A DNA stretch of 64,000 nucleotides from Acinetobacter sp. NIPH 2100. Its GTDB lineage: Bacteria; Pseudomonadota; Gammaproteobacteria; Pseudomonadales; Moraxellaceae. Positions 43,275-53,035 of this stretch are shown piece by piece (within the stretch, counting starts at the first letter, position 1; the number at the start of each line of letters is the position of its first letter). Location: contig NZ_KB850224.1 in assembly GCF_000369805.1 (NCBI RefSeq), forward strand, positions 3,700,460-3,764,459, given 5' to 3'. The position numbers and the translations under genes were made by a program. The notes below the pieces were generated by a model. The model was given only the letters and a program-made list of their open reading frames with translations. It was not told the DNA's origin and ran no database searches.

Positions 43275-44252
43275 TTATGGCTGTAACAAGACCTTACCCT
43301 GACGTGCACCTTGTGTTCCTTTAAGCGCGGCAGTCTTAATCTCGTCAAAACTGAATACTCCCTCAACGGGCAAAATCAGTTTCTTCTGGGTCGCCAATGT
43401 AATCAGTTCCACGAACAAAGCCTTTTTACGTTCCGCTGGCATTTCTTTATTCACGACACTGGCCCAGAAACCTTTCACGGTTGCCTGTTTAAAGATCAGA
43501 TCCCCGGATGAGATCTGCATGGTTTCTCCTGTCATACTACCAAATGAAACCAACAGACTATTTTCACTCAGTAAATTCAACATTTCACCACTGGCACTGC
43601 CGCCAATTGAATCTACCCCTGCAATTAGTGCTTGATCTGCATGTATGGCTTTGACTTGTTGTTTCCAATCGGGCTGATCCGTCGCCACGACGTGTTGGAT
43701 GCCCAATGCTTGCATTTCTGCAATCGCATCAGTACGGCGAACTAAATTAATGACTTGTAGTCCACGAGCTTGGGCAATCATCGCAACGGTTTTACCCACC
43801 GCACCATTGGCCGTATTTTGAATCAACCATTGGCCTGCTTGCAGATTAACAAAATCAAGTAGCATCAAGGCACTGATTGGCATGCCGATCAGTTGAGCTG
43901 CTGTCTCATTATCAATTGCATCATTTAACGGAATGATGCTTTGTGCAGGTGCAATAAAATATTCTGCCCAACTGCCATGTACGCCAGCAACCGCAACACG
44001 CTGTCCCAGTTTACTTTCATCGACACCTTCACCAACTGCATCGACAATCCCCACCGCTTCGCTGCCACCAATAGCTGGGAGCGTTGGCTTATAGCCATAG
44101 CTACCACGTACGGTCCAAACATCATGGTTATGCATGGGAGACATGATGGTTTTAATACGAACCTCACCTGCTTTAGGTTCAGGTTGTGGCATTTCTGCTA
44201 GCTGCAATACCTCTACAGGTTCACCAAAACTTTCATGGATAATACTTTGCAT
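43275..44252 (-). CDS. MDR-family NAD(P)-dependent quinone/enoyl reductase
   Basis: This 325-residue medium-chain dehydrogenase/reductase lacks the catalytic zinc ligands and the structural zinc lobe, so it is of the quinone-reductase or 2-enoyl thioester reductase (MECR/ETR) type. Visible are 'LPAIGGSEAVGIVDAVGEGV' for the GroES-like domain and 'WLIQNTANGAVGKTVAMIAQ' with 'NGAVG' for the nucleotide-binding domain. It likely reduces electrophilic alkenes, enals or quinones using NADPH. It follows the TetR gene by 3 nt and so is probably repressed by it; the regulator presumably senses reactive electrophiles. Confidence 0.88.
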   Translation of the reverse strand: MQSIIHESFGEPVEVLQLAEMPQPEPKAGEVRIKTIMSPMHNHDVWTVRGSYGYKPTLPAIGGSEAVGIVDAVGEGVDESKLGQRVAVAGVHGSWAEYFIAPAQSIIPLNDAIDNETAAQLIGMPISALMLLDFVNLQAGQWLIQNTANGAVGKTVAMIAQARGLQVINLVRRTDAIAEMQALGIQHVVATDQPDWKQQVKAIHADQALIAGVDSIGGSASGEMLNLLSENSLLVSFGSMTGETMQISSGDLIFKQATVKGFWASVVNKEMPAERKKALFVELITLATQKKLILPVEGVFSFDEIKTAALKGTQGARQGKVLLQP

Positions 44253-44255
44253 GGT

Positions 44256-44858
44256 TTATTCCTTAATCGGCTGTAACAGCTGTTGTGTGGTTTCTAAAGC
44301 TAAATGTAGCGGTGCTTTGTCTTGCGCTAACTTGGTCATCAGGGCCGCACCCAACCACAATTGATACATGACTTGGGCTGTTTTGAGTGGGTCAAGATGC
44401 ACAGGGATTGAGCCTTGCTGTTGCCCTTCTTGTAATAACAAGGCCACGCGTTGCGTCAATCGATGCACCCCAAGATTGAGAATTTCACGCATGTCCTCGG
44501 ATAAATCCGCAACCTCGGCCGCCAGTTTCACAATCAGACAATTTTCCGCCCAACTGCCATAAACTGGGTCTTCAATCCACGCTTGCCATAAAGCCATCAG
44601 ACGCGCATAGGCACTTTGTTCAGTATGTTGCCAAAGCTGCTCTACACGGACCTTATAATCCGCCATATATTGTTCGAGCAAAGCACAGCCAAATGCTTCT
44701 TTAGAAGCAAAATAGTGGTAGAACGACCCTTTCGGGACATCACAGGCTTTGAGAATCTCTTGTAAACCAACACCGACAAAACCCTTACGCAACACCAATT
44801 CAAAGCTGGTATCGAGGATATGTTGTCGAGTAGTTTCACTTTTATTTGATCGTTTCAT
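44256..44858 (-). CDS. TetR/AcrR-family repressor, NemR-like
   Basis: This 200-residue TetR-family protein has the N-terminal HTH 'TTRQHILDTSFELVLRKGF' through 'VPKGSFYHYFASKEAFG'. The recognition pattern 'KGSFYHYF' is that of the NemR/AcuR group. The C-terminal ligand domain has cysteine C99 in 'SWAENCLIVKLAAEV', a position where NemR-type regulators keep a redox-active cysteine. The ATG at 44858 is preferred to an upstream ATG at 44876 because that leaves a dyad (44880-44894) free as operator. It heads the operon with the MDR reductase and DUF1304 gene and is probably autoregulated, derepressed by electrophiles. Confidence 0.87.
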   Translation of the reverse strand: MKRSNKSETTRQHILDTSFELVLRKGFVGVGLQEILKACDVPKGSFYHYFASKEAFGCALLEQYMADYKVRVEQLWQHTEQSAYARLMALWQAWIEDPVYGSWAENCLIVKLAAEVADLSEDMREILNLGVHRLTQRVALLLQEGQQQGSIPVHLDPLKTAQVMYQLWLGAALMTKLAQDKAPLHLALETTQQLLQPIKE

Positions 44859-44879
44859 GCACACACTATAAATCAATAT

Positions 44880-44894
44880 TAGACCAGTCGTCTA
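44880..44894. promoter_or_regulatory. NemR-type TetR operator
   Basis: TAGAC-cagtc-GTCTA is a perfect 5-bp dyad 22 nt upstream of the TetR start. It matches the TAGACC-type palindrome known from NemR-family operators, so it is probably the autoregulatory operator of the TetR-MDR-DUF1304 operon. Confidence 0.7.
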
Positions 44895-45102
44895 GTAAAT
44901 TATGTATTTTAATCCGTGATCAATTTTTACATGGCAATCTGTGGCATTGAATGCTAAAAATACTAGGCGCATCGCGTGAGATAAATGTGAACCAGTTCAT
45001 TAACCGTCACAATTTGTCGTTTTAATTATTTTTATACCACTTGAACGATTTTAAATCGCTATCATATACATGTTTTCATATTCAGCTTATTGAGATGTAT
45101 TT

Positions 45103-47934
45103 ATGAGTCAAAGTCATATCCGTATTCGAGGCGCACGTACCCATAATTTAAAAAATGTGTCACTCGATATTCCACGTGACAAGTTTGTGGTAATTACGGG
45201 ACTTTCTGGCTCAGGAAAATCATCCTTGGCCTTTGATACCCTGTATGCCGAAGGTCAGCGCCGTTATGTCGAATCCCTGTCGGCTTATGCACGCCAATTC
45301 CTGTCACAAATGGAAAAACCTGAAGTCGATTCGATTGAAGGTTTATCGCCTGCGATTGCGATTGAACAAAAATCAACAAGCCACAACCCCCGTTCAACCG
45401 TCGGAACCATTACTGAAATTTATGACTATTTGCGTTTGCTCTACGCACGTGTGGGTACACCCTACTGCCCTGAGCATGATCTTCCGATGGTGGCACAAAC
45501 CATCTCAGAAATGGTCGATGCAGTAAAAGGACTTGAAGAAGGCACAGCCCTGATGTTGCTTGCGCCTGTGGTGCGTGAACGTAAAGGTGAATACACCCAA
45601 TTATTTGAACAGTTACAAGGTCAGGGTTTTGTTCGTGCCCGTGTCGATGGTGAAATCATTGATATTGATACACCACCTGAGCTGGACAAGAAGAAAAAAC
45701 ATACCATTGAAGTCGTGGTCGATCGTTTTAAAGTGCGTGATGATCTCGGTAACCGTATTGCGGAATCGTTTGAGACCGCATTACGTTTAGGCGGTGATAT
45801 TGCAGTTTTATCATGGATGAATGGTGAACATCCTGAACGCGTGTTCTCGGCAAAACATTCTTGCCCTGAATGTGATCGTGCCGTGGCTGAACTTGAACCA
45901 CGTCTGTTCTCATTCAACAACCCTTTCGGAGCTTGTCCGGTTTGTGATGGTCTGGGGACGCGCAGCCATTTCAGTTCAGATAAACTGATTCCAAATCCTG
46001 AGGTTTCAATCAGCCAAGGCGCGATTCGTGGTTGGGACAGACAACGTCCGTATTACTACACCATGCTGCAAAAAGTCGCGGATCATTTCAATATCGATCT
46101 GGATCAGCCATGGAATACACTGGATAAAGACACGCAGAAAAAATTCTTGCAAGGCACAGGCAAAGAGAAAATCGATCTCAGTTATATTGATGAGCGTGGT
46201 CGTAAGCACAGTCGCGTGCAAGCCTTTGAAGGGATTTTGCCGCATTTAGAACGTCGCTATCGCGAAACTGAATCGAATTATGTCCGTGATGATCTGGCGC
46301 AATACCTGTCGAATGCGGCTTGTGATGCTTGCGGCGGTTCACGTCTGAATGAAATTTCTCGTCACGTTCGTGTCAAAGACAAAACCATTGCCCAAATCAC
46401 CAAGATGTCGATTGGTGATGCGGAAAACTATTATCAAGATTTGAACCTTGAAGGTGCTAAAGGTGAAATCGCCGATAAAATCTTTAAAGAAATTCGTGAA
46501 CGTTTACACTTTTTGGTCAGCGTTGGCCTGAACTATCTCAGCTTGGCGCGTTCAGCCGAAACCCTATCTGGCGGTGAAGCGCAACGTATCCGTCTGGCTT
46601 CACAGATTGGTGCAGGTTTAATGGGCGTGATGTATGTGCTAGATGAACCCTCGATTGGTCTGCATCAACGTGATAATGATCGCTTATTACAAACCCTAAT
46701 TCGCTTGCGTGATCTCGGCAATACCGTGCTTGTAGTTGAGCATGATGAAGATGCCATCCGTGCTGCTGACCATATTATTGATATCGGACCAGGTGCGGGT
46801 ATTCATGGCGGTGCCGTGATTGCAGAAGGTACTTATGAAGAATTGGCGAATCATGCCGACTCGCTCACAGGTCAATATCTGTCAGGTAAGTTAAAGATTG
46901 AAGTACCAAAACAACGGACCCAATCCCCTCGCCCAGATGAGGTCATCAAACTCTCTGGTGCAAGCGGACATAACTTACAAAATGTCGATTTGACCATTCC
47001 ATTGGGTATCATGACCTGTGTGACTGGGGTGTCTGGTTCAGGTAAATCAACCTTGATTAACCGTACTTTATTACCTTTGGCTGCAACTCAGCTAAATGGG
47101 GCAACCACGCTGACTGCTGAAAAGTTTGACTCGATCGATGGCTTACAACATTTAGATAAAGTGGTGGATATTGACCAAAGTCCTATTGGCCGTACCCCAC
47201 GTTCGAATCCTGCCACTTACACGGGTTTATTCACGCCGATTCGTGAATTGTTTGCTCAGACACCTGAAGCCAAAGCACGTGGTTATAGCGCAGGTCGTTT
47301 CTCGTTTAACGTGAAAGGCGGTCGCTGTGAAGCCTGCGAAGGCGACGGTATGATCAAAGTGGCGATGCACTTCCTGCCTGATATGTATGTGCCATGTGAT
47401 GCTTGCCATGGCAAGCGTTATAACCGTGAAACTTTAGAAGTGGGTTATAAAGGCAAGAACATTTCTGATGTCTTGGAAATGACTGTGGAAGATGCCGCCG
47501 AGTTCTTTAGTGCCATTCCTGTGATTCATCGTCGTTTAGATACTTTAACTCAAGTCGGTCTTGGCTATATTCGTTTAGGACAAGCAGCAACGACCCTTTC
47601 TGGCGGTGAAGCACAACGGGTGAAACTGGCACGTGAGTTGGCAAAACGCGATACGGGTCGAACCTTATATATCTTGGATGAACCAACCACAGGTCTGCAT
47701 TTCCATGATATTGCCAAGTTACTCGATATTTTGTATGAGCTACGCAATAAGGGTAATACTATTGTGGTGATTGAGCATAATCTGGATGTGATCAAGACTG
47801 CCGACTGGGTGATTGATCTTGGCCCTGAAGGTGGTTCTGGTGGTGGTCAAATTATTGCCGAAGGAACACCTGAACAAGTGGTGAAATCTAAAATTTCACA
47901 TACAGCGAAGTTCTTAAAACCGTTGTTGAAGTGA
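45103..47934 (+). CDS. uvrA: Excinuclease ABC subunit A
   Basis: This 943-residue protein is UvrA. It has two ABC ATPase halves with Walker A '[20 protein letters not shown]' and '[15 protein letters not shown]', ABC signatures '[16 protein letters not shown]' and '[19 protein letters not shown]', and zinc-binding '[10 protein letters not shown]', 'CPVCDGLG' and 'CEACEGDG'/'[12 protein letters not shown]'. UvrA recognises bulky DNA lesions and loads UvrB in nucleotide excision repair. Length is normal. It lies alone on the plus strand after a ~220-nt spacer. No LexA box is visible upstream, as expected in Acinetobacter, which lacks LexA. Confidence 0.98.
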   Translation: MSQSHIRIRGARTHNLKNVSLDIPRDKFVVITGLSGSGKSSLAFDTLYAEGQRRYVESLSAYARQFLSQMEKPEVDSIEGLSPAIAIEQKSTSHNPRSTVGTITEIYDYLRLLYARVGTPYCPEHDLPMVAQTISEMVDAVKGLEEGTALMLLAPVVRERKGEYTQLFEQLQGQGFVRARVDGEIIDIDTPPELDKKKKHTIEVVVDRFKVRDDLGNRIAESFETALRLGGDIAVLSWMNGEHPERVFSAKHSCPECDRAVAELEPRLFSFNNPFGACPVCDGLGTRSHFSSDKLIPNPEVSISQGAIRGWDRQRPYYYTMLQKVADHFNIDLDQPWNTLDKDTQKKFLQGTGKEKIDLSYIDERGRKHSRVQAFEGILPHLERRYRETESNYVRDDLAQYLSNAACDACGGSRLNEISRHVRVKDKTIAQITKMSIGDAENYYQDLNLEGAKGEIADKIFKEIRERLHFLVSVGLNYLSLARSAETLSGGEAQRIRLASQIGAGLMGVMYVLDEPSIGLHQRDNDRLLQTLIRLRDLGNTVLVVEHDEDAIRAADHIIDIGPGAGIHGGAVIAEGTYEELANHADSLTGQYLSGKLKIEVPKQRTQSPRPDEVIKLSGASGHNLQNVDLTIPLGIMTCVTGVSGSGKSTLINRTLLPLAATQLNGATTLTAEKFDSIDGLQHLDKVVDIDQSPIGRTPRSNPATYTGLFTPIRELFAQTPEAKARGYSAGRFSFNVKGGRCEACEGDGMIKVAMHFLPDMYVPCDACHGKRYNRETLEVGYKGKNISDVLEMTVEDAAEFFSAIPVIHRRLDTLTQVGLGYIRLGQAATTLSGGEAQRVKLARELAKRDTGRTLYILDEPTTGLHFHDIAKLLDILYELRNKGNTIVVIEHNLDVIKTADWVIDLGPEGGSGGGQIIAEGTPEQVVKSKISHTAKFLKPLLK

Positions 47935-47935
47935 T

Positions 47936-47964
47936 AAAAAAGGAGTCTTAGGACTCCTTTTTTT
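47936..47964. terminator. Bidirectional terminator after uvrA
   Basis: AGGAGTC / GACTCCT (47941-47947 / 47952-47958) flanked by A-tract and T-tract. The minus-strand KAP gene's stop codon (47948-47950) falls in its loop, so the two genes share this terminator. Confidence 0.85.
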
Positions 47965-49642
47965 CATCTATCAGTTTAGAAATAAGGAAATTTGCGTAAA
48001 TCTTCTGAGAACTAGAAACCTGTGCTCTCTCTTTTAAAATTTCGATTACAAATTGTCTTTGCTGGTAGGCTAAACTAGAAATAAGATGATGAACTCTAGT
48101 ATTTATAAAACGTTCATCTTTCTGAAAATCCGTGAAAATAAATTGATATAGACTCTCTTTGTTAGCAGTATTAAGGCTCTTTATATCTAGATCAGAATAT
48201 ACATTGATATACTTGTTATACATAGCATCTTTTAACGAAGGTAAGTCTAAGTTTGGATTTTGTATTAAAAAGTCTTGAATAAAGTCTTCAAATCCGTGTA
48301 TCCCAAATACTCTACTTCTCTTAAAAGCATTTCTATTTTTAGATAATTTTTCCTCAATCCAGAAAACAACCTTTGATTCCAGCAGCTTAGCTTTTTCAAA
48401 CTCCTCAAAATCGTTGAATGTATTGATACAAGCTCTAAGATCAAGTAAAGAACTTAAACCAATACATTGGCAAGAGACCGAATATAGTCTATCTATAAAA
48501 TCATCACTTGCTTGATAATTATCGCGCTCATCAAAAAGAGCTGAAAGTTTGTCTCTTAATTTATTATTTGAATCACTTATCAGCTCAGATTGAGCTAACT
48601 TTATTAGGTTTTCATTAGAAAAATCATCGCTTTGTTCAAACCATTTTCTAAATTCTAGACACCAATCATCTTCTGTAAAAAAATAAGAGTAAGAACTTGA
48701 AAGTCTATCAAATGCTAAATAAGTTTGCTTTTTTCTCTCAGACCATGCACTTTGCTTAGATTCAATAATGATTCTAAAATCCTCCCAATTTATCTCAGAA
48801 GTTAAGCCAAAATCTTGAATAAAAAAACCTTGCAATATCCTAGTCAAAATAATTTCTTTTGTTGAATCAGCGACTTCTTCTGATAATTCTTTTCTAAATT
48901 GCAGATATAACTTAATCACTTTTTGGAAAAAACGGAAATTATGAATCTCTAGCGCCTCTGCAAATTCAACCATCAATTCAACAAGTCTTTCCTCAATCTT
49001 CAAGTGTTTGGCTTTTTCTTCAATCAATGGATTTACAAAATTGATTCTAATTGTTCCATCAACCAATTTTTCTTTGTATTCAGCATACTTTTTCTTATTG
49101 TCTCCTTCAGCTTTATCTTCATCCAAAATTAAAATGATCTGACAATTTTTTTCTAATTTAAGTTGATTTGCTAACCCCATGACATCTTTGATATCTAGCT
49201 TTTTTGACATTCTTTCAAAGTCATCGAAACAAATAATCGCATCTTTAACTTGCGCGAACATTAAGCTGTCAAAGAGTTTTGCAGGTGCGCTTATTCCAAA
49301 CTGAGAAATTTTTGTATCTTTAAAAATTGATGGTAAACCTTTAATCCATTTAGGAACTTCTATTGAAGAATGATAACTTTCAATACTGCTATAAATCTGA
49401 GTTTTTAGCTCACTCAAGGATTCTAGCCCAAATAATGAAACATAAGCGTACTTACGGTTGAATAAATTATCTTTTTTATAAATTCGTTCATCCGATAGCT
49501 GTTTCTCTAGAAAAGTTTTCCAAAAGAATGTCTTACCAACCCCCCAAGGTCCAGTAATTGCAATCGCTGTCCCGACTTTCTCATTTCGAATATTGTGCTC
49601 TAATAATTCTTTTAGCCTTTTTTCTTTCTCTAAGATATTCAT
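47948..49642 (-). CDS. KAP-family P-loop NTPase
   Basis: This ~564-residue protein has a Walker A 'GPWGVGKT' near its N-terminus (residues ~31-38) and Walker B 'AIICFDDFERMSKK' (~136-149), with 'CQIILILDEDK' after it, the KAP P-loop NTPase pattern. The rest is helical and charged, with no clear membrane span, unlike many KAP proteins that hold one within the ATPase domain. The ATG at 49642 is preferred over GTG at 49657. KAP NTPases occur in phage-defence contexts, but the role here is unproven. It is AT-rich, a singleton, and its 3' end enters the uvrA terminator, which suggests insertion into an old uvrA-GGDEF junction. Confidence 0.75.
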   Translation of the reverse strand: MNILEKEKRLKELLEHNIRNEKVGTAIAITGPWGVGKTFFWKTFLEKQLSDERIYKKDNLFNRKYAYVSLFGLESLSELKTQIYSSIESYHSSIEVPKWIKGLPSIFKDTKISQFGISAPAKLFDSLMFAQVKDAIICFDDFERMSKKLDIKDVMGLANQLKLEKNCQIILILDEDKAEGDNKKKYAEYKEKLVDGTIRINFVNPLIEEKAKHLKIEERLVELMVEFAEALEIHNFRFFQKVIKLYLQFRKELSEEVADSTKEIILTRILQGFFIQDFGLTSEINWEDFRIIIESKQSAWSERKKQTYLAFDRLSSSYSYFFTEDDWCLEFRKWFEQSDDFSNENLIKLAQSELISDSNNKLRDKLSALFDERDNYQASDDFIDRLYSVSCQCIGLSSLLDLRACINTFNDFEEFEKAKLLESKVVFWIEEKLSKNRNAFKRSRVFGIHGFEDFIQDFLIQNPNLDLPSLKDAMYNKYINVYSDLDIKSLNTANKESLYQFIFTDFQKDERFINTRVHHLISSLAYQQRQFVIEILKERAQVSSSQKIYANFLISKLIDEKKES

Positions 49643-49699
49643 CTTTCTTTTGGTCACACTTAATTATAAAACTTTATAATAATTAAATAATTGTGTGAA

Positions 49700-51421
49700 T
49701 CAAGTCTCTACAATATTCTTCCCTTTTGCCTTTGCTTTTAACAACGACTGATCCGCTTTTTCTAACAGCTCTAGCCAACTATTTGCGCCAATCGCTACAC
49801 CAATACTCACGGAAACCTGAATCGAATCGGACACGTTCGAAAGCACAATCTTTTGCCTTAAAATTCCCGAACGAATACCTTCTGCCACCACTTTTGCAGC
49901 CTCCATTTGAATATTCTCAATCACCACCAAAAACTCGTCACCGCCATAACGCACGATTAAATCAGATGCTCGGACATTGAGCCTTAACTGATCTGCAATC
50001 ATGGTAATCACCTGATCACCCACGATATGCCCATATTGATCATTTACGAACTTAAAATTATCAATATCGATTGCAATCACACAAGTCTGTGACAACGACT
50101 CAGGTTTAGATTCAAGAAGCTGAATATATTCATCCAAGGCCAAACGATTGGCAACACCCGTCAATACATCAGAATTTGCAATCTGCTTCAGCTGCAACTC
50201 CATCGTATCGCGCTGCTTCAACATTCCTTTCAATTTATCAATCGCTTCAAACAACGAGAAAAACTCTTCTTTATTTTTGCTATTCTCAGCTTGCTCATCC
50301 GAAGTTCCAGATAGATGCAAGATCATATCGCGCGCATGGATCAGCGGACTAAAGACTTTCCGCTTTGCATAGATCATGGTAAAAATCGCAATCAATAAAG
50401 ACAGGCTTGAAATACACAAAGTAAAAATAAACTGTCGCTTCGCCAACTTATTCTGTTCTTCTGCAACACTTATACTGTAATTCAAAATATAGTTTTGCAG
50501 ATCCATCACTGGCGTGAATTTCCCCACCATACGTTCGGTCAGTTCTGTTCCTGAGAGGAAATATGTTTGGTTATTTTTACTTTCATCCAATAACCGCGCA
50601 ATAATCGGCAAGCCCTTATCTAAAAACTCAGTTCTCACACGTCGATATAGACTTACATATTCTGGGGTCTTCGAATCTTCTGGCTGAATCGTATCAATCA
50701 ACTCCCAGAGATAAATGGCTTGATGTTGTGTCTGTAATGAACGAGCTCGATTCTCATCTGGAATTTTTTCACCAAAGCTTACAGATGCCATGACATTGGA
50801 AGCTACGCGGCCCGCTTGATCACGCATATCCGTCAAGATCAGAATCGAAGTAAAATAATTCGACATCTTGCTGTTCTTACTATTCGAACGCACCAGCAAC
50901 CACGTTAAAAACTCACGGCTCTCATCCCAGACCCCAAACATCGATAAAATGGCATGATCATATTGCGCTGAGGTGCGCTCAGCATGCGGTGTGTTGGCAT
51001 AAGTATCGACAATGGCCCGTGCTGTGGCTAACTTAACTTTTAAATCTGTTTCTAATTCATAAGCAATAAGTTTGAAGCCTTTTTGTTTTAGGGCCTCAAT
51101 AGTGTCATCAATCTGCATATCAACAACTTTACGATACGCTGCCAATTCTTTTTGATTCTTGAGCAACACATCGGGCTGACTCGACATCACTTTATTTGAA
51201 GGTGCCCGCTCTCTGGAAATTTTATTGGCTGTTTTCACTAATGCACGAAGGCAGGTAATTTCAGTGAGGGTTTGATCAGATTTTATATATTCTTGATAGC
51301 TATTAATGATTAAAGGAATAGAAAGATAGGAAATTGAAAAGATAATGGCGATCATGCAGAAAAAGAGGCGACGGCTAATTTGCTCAGAACGTAATTTTGA
51401 GCTTTTTAATTTACGCCCCAT
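49700..51421 (-). CDS. Membrane-bound diguanylate cyclase (GGDEF)
   Basis: This 573-residue protein has an N-terminal membrane span (~residues 18-38), a ~290-residue periplasmic sensor region, a second span (~335-357) and a C-terminal GGDEF domain. The active site is 'RYGGDEFLV', and 'RASD' lies five residues before it, matching the RxxD inhibitory (I) site, so the enzyme should make cyclic di-GMP from two GTP and be product-inhibited. No EAL domain is present. The signal sensed by the periplasmic part is unknown. It begins 58 nt upstream of the KAP gene on the same strand. Confidence 0.92.
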   Translation of the reverse strand: MGRKLKSSKLRSEQISRRLFFCMIAIIFSISYLSIPLIINSYQEYIKSDQTLTEITCLRALVKTANKISRERAPSNKVMSSQPDVLLKNQKELAAYRKVVDMQIDDTIEALKQKGFKLIAYELETDLKVKLATARAIVDTYANTPHAERTSAQYDHAILSMFGVWDESREFLTWLLVRSNSKNSKMSNYFTSILILTDMRDQAGRVASNVMASVSFGEKIPDENRARSLQTQHQAIYLWELIDTIQPEDSKTPEYVSLYRRVRTEFLDKGLPIIARLLDESKNNQTYFLSGTELTERMVGKFTPVMDLQNYILNYSISVAEEQNKLAKRQFIFTLCISSLSLLIAIFTMIYAKRKVFSPLIHARDMILHLSGTSDEQAENSKNKEEFFSLFEAIDKLKGMLKQRDTMELQLKQIANSDVLTGVANRLALDEYIQLLESKPESLSQTCVIAIDIDNFKFVNDQYGHIVGDQVITMIADQLRLNVRASDLIVRYGGDEFLVVIENIQMEAAKVVAEGIRSGILRQKIVLSNVSDSIQVSVSIGVAIGANSWLELLEKADQSLLKAKAKGKNIVET

Positions 51422-51833
51422 TCAGACACCTTGCTCGTTTCAAAAATGATCTCGATTGCTTTTTAGACAGCTAATAATTTTAGCTGAATTCCAAATAACA
51501 CTACCACGATTAAACCAAGTTTTTTGCTTACATTAATTTTAACGACTTATATTCAGTGAATTTTCAACTAATAAATAAGAAGTGCATTAATTTATTGAGA
51601 ACCATTATTAATTAAATCAAAGCAAGTTGGTCGTTCTTATTTATTTTTATATTTTAATATATTCAATAAAAATCATATAGATAATATAGTTACATAGATT
51701 ATTTAAATTCAATTTAATAGCTAAAGCACACATATTTTTGTTAGATTTAACTCAATTAAAAATCGGAAAATTCTATTTAAAGAATAAAAATTATCAATTT
51801 CACAAATTACTTTCTAAAGCACATAATTTAATC
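51422..51833. other. AT-rich intergenic region with an orphan promoter
   Basis: No gene is seen. It must contain the promoter of the leftward diguanylate cyclase gene. At its right end TTCACA (51799-51804) and CATAAT (51822-51827), separated by 17 nt, form a good sigma70-type promoter pointing right, toward the proposed RNA at 51834. Confidence 0.5.
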
Positions 51834-51938
51834 AGAGCAAGATTTTAGTGTGTAAAAACAGAAACCCTCAGGATGTTTTCTCCCCCAATAGCAAACATCC
51901 TTTTCAACCCAGCTTTCCCCAAAGCTGGGTCTTTTTTT
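51834..51938 (+). ncRNA. Candidate small RNA A, plus strand
   Basis: A promoter-like pair (TTCACA-N17-CATAAT, 51799-51827) precedes a ~105-nt stretch with two hairpins and no reading frame. Hairpin one is AGGATGTTT / AAACATCCT (51870-51878 / 51893-51901) with a 14-nt loop containing CCCCC. Hairpin two is ACCCAGCTTT / AAAGCTGGGT (51907-51916 / 51921-51930) followed by seven T, a classic intrinsic terminator. No plus-strand gene lies nearby that would need it. The C-rich loop could pair with G-rich ribosome-binding sites. The transcript overlaps no gene; blaOXA ends on the other strand. Confidence 0.55.
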
Positions 51939-51955
51939 AGCTTTAAAAAAACAAG

Positions 51956-52792
51956 CTAATTCGCCAATAAATCCAGTTGCTGTAAGGCTTGATAAACAAT
52001 TGCCTTACGGGCATCTGCATGCTCAGGCCGATTCATTTCCATATTCAATGAAAATGCCGTGACTTTGCCATTTGCTTGCTCTATCCACCCTGTCCACCAT
52101 CCCACTTGCGGGTTAACATCCATACCCCAGCCGCTTTTCGCGTAAATCTTGGTCCCTTGAACTTCATCAATCAATAACATGCCTTTCACTTGTTGTTGAG
52201 TGGATTGATCAAATGGCAGCTTTTGCTTCGCCAATGCATAGGCAAAGCGTACTTCTTCTACAGGGGTGATTTTTAATGGGCCGACTAACCAAAAATTATC
52301 GACTTGTGTGCCAATATTCTTATTCCCATAACCCACTCGCTTCACTTCACGGGTCATCAGTTCCAGACCAATCCGTCGTGCCAGCTCTTGATATACAGGC
52401 ACAGCCGATGCCTGCATTGCCTCAGCTAATGTGAGATCTTTTTCCCAGCTACTGAATGCGCGTTTTTGGCCATCCCATTTAAAGACTTCATTTGGCGTGG
52501 TTTTATGATGTTGTATGCCAATTAACGCATTCAGCATTTTAAATGTTGAAGCAGGGATATAACGTTGCTCTGCGCGACTGGTGTCATTGCCATATTTTTG
52601 AATTTTCTTTCCATCATAGATCACCAATACACCACTTGTTTGAGCCTGTTGGAAAAGGGTGGCAATATTTTGTTGTTCACTTTTCTGCGCCATGATGTGC
52701 TGTGTTTGATCGCCAAAGCTCTGGCAAGCGACCAAGGGTAAAGCAAAAGTAAATGATGCACTCAACGCGAGAGTTTTTAATCTTTTTGACAT
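51956..52792 (-). CDS. blaOXA: Class D (OXA-type) beta-lactamase
   Basis: This 278-residue protein is a class D beta-lactamase with all family motifs: S82-T-F-K85 (nucleophile and carboxylated lysine), S129-A-V131, Y155-G-N157, W168 and K219-S-G221. The N-terminus ends in 'FALPLVAC23', a lipobox-like cleavage site, so the enzyme is probably exported and lipid-anchored. The 'TFKMLNALIGIQHHKT' and 'VGYGNKNIGTQVDNFWLVGP' segments place it among the intrinsic Acinetobacter OXA groups (nearest by memory to OXA-228/134-like) rather than acquired OXA-23 or OXA-58. No insertion sequence lies upstream, so high expression is not suggested. It hydrolyses beta-lactams; the spectrum cannot be read from sequence. 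Confidence 0.93.
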   Translation of the reverse strand: MSKRLKTLALSASFTFALPLVACQSFGDQTQHIMAQKSEQQNIATLFQQAQTSGVLVIYDGKKIQKYGNDTSRAEQRYIPASTFKMLNALIGIQHHKTTPNEVFKWDGQKRAFSSWEKDLTLAEAMQASAVPVYQELARRIGLELMTREVKRVGYGNKNIGTQVDNFWLVGPLKITPVEEVRFAYALAKQKLPFDQSTQQQVKGMLLIDEVQGTKIYAKSGWGMDVNPQVGWWTGWIEQANGKVTAFSLNMEMNRPEHADARKAIVYQALQQLDLLAN

Positions 52793-52886
52793 GATAAAAC
52801 AGGTGGAAAAGTAGAATAAACTGCTACTATAAATCTTTTACAACTTGATCTTTGTAGCGTTATTTCATCTAACACTGAGAAAAAAA

Positions 52887-53035
52887 ATAAAAAAAAGCTC
52901 GACCTTGGGGAAAGCCGAGCTAGTAAAACAGTGATGTAAAAACATCAAAATACGTCAAAGAAAATGTTACGAGACATTTAAATGCAAATTAGATATCTCT
53001 TGCTTTGCATTATGTGAGTTACTTCTCACAAAGTA
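52887..53035 (-). ncRNA. Candidate small RNA B, minus strand
   Basis: A promoter-like pair on the minus strand (TTGTAA at 53064-53069, TTTAAT at 53042-53047, 16-nt spacer) precedes ~149 nt with no credible gene. In order the RNA would fold GTGAG/CTCAC (53014-53029), ATGCAAA/TTTGCAT (52982-53010), GATGT/ACATC (52933-52946), and a terminator AGCTCG/CGAGCT (52896-52921) with a long T-run. The terminator ends ~95 nt ahead of the blaOXA start on the same strand. It is either a stand-alone small RNA or a 5' leader/attenuator of blaOXA; I favour the former. Confidence 0.5.

Noticed and set aside
44895..45102. LexA-type SOS box ahead of uvrA
   Set aside because: No CTG-N10-CAG palindrome was seen, and Acinetobacter has no LexA.
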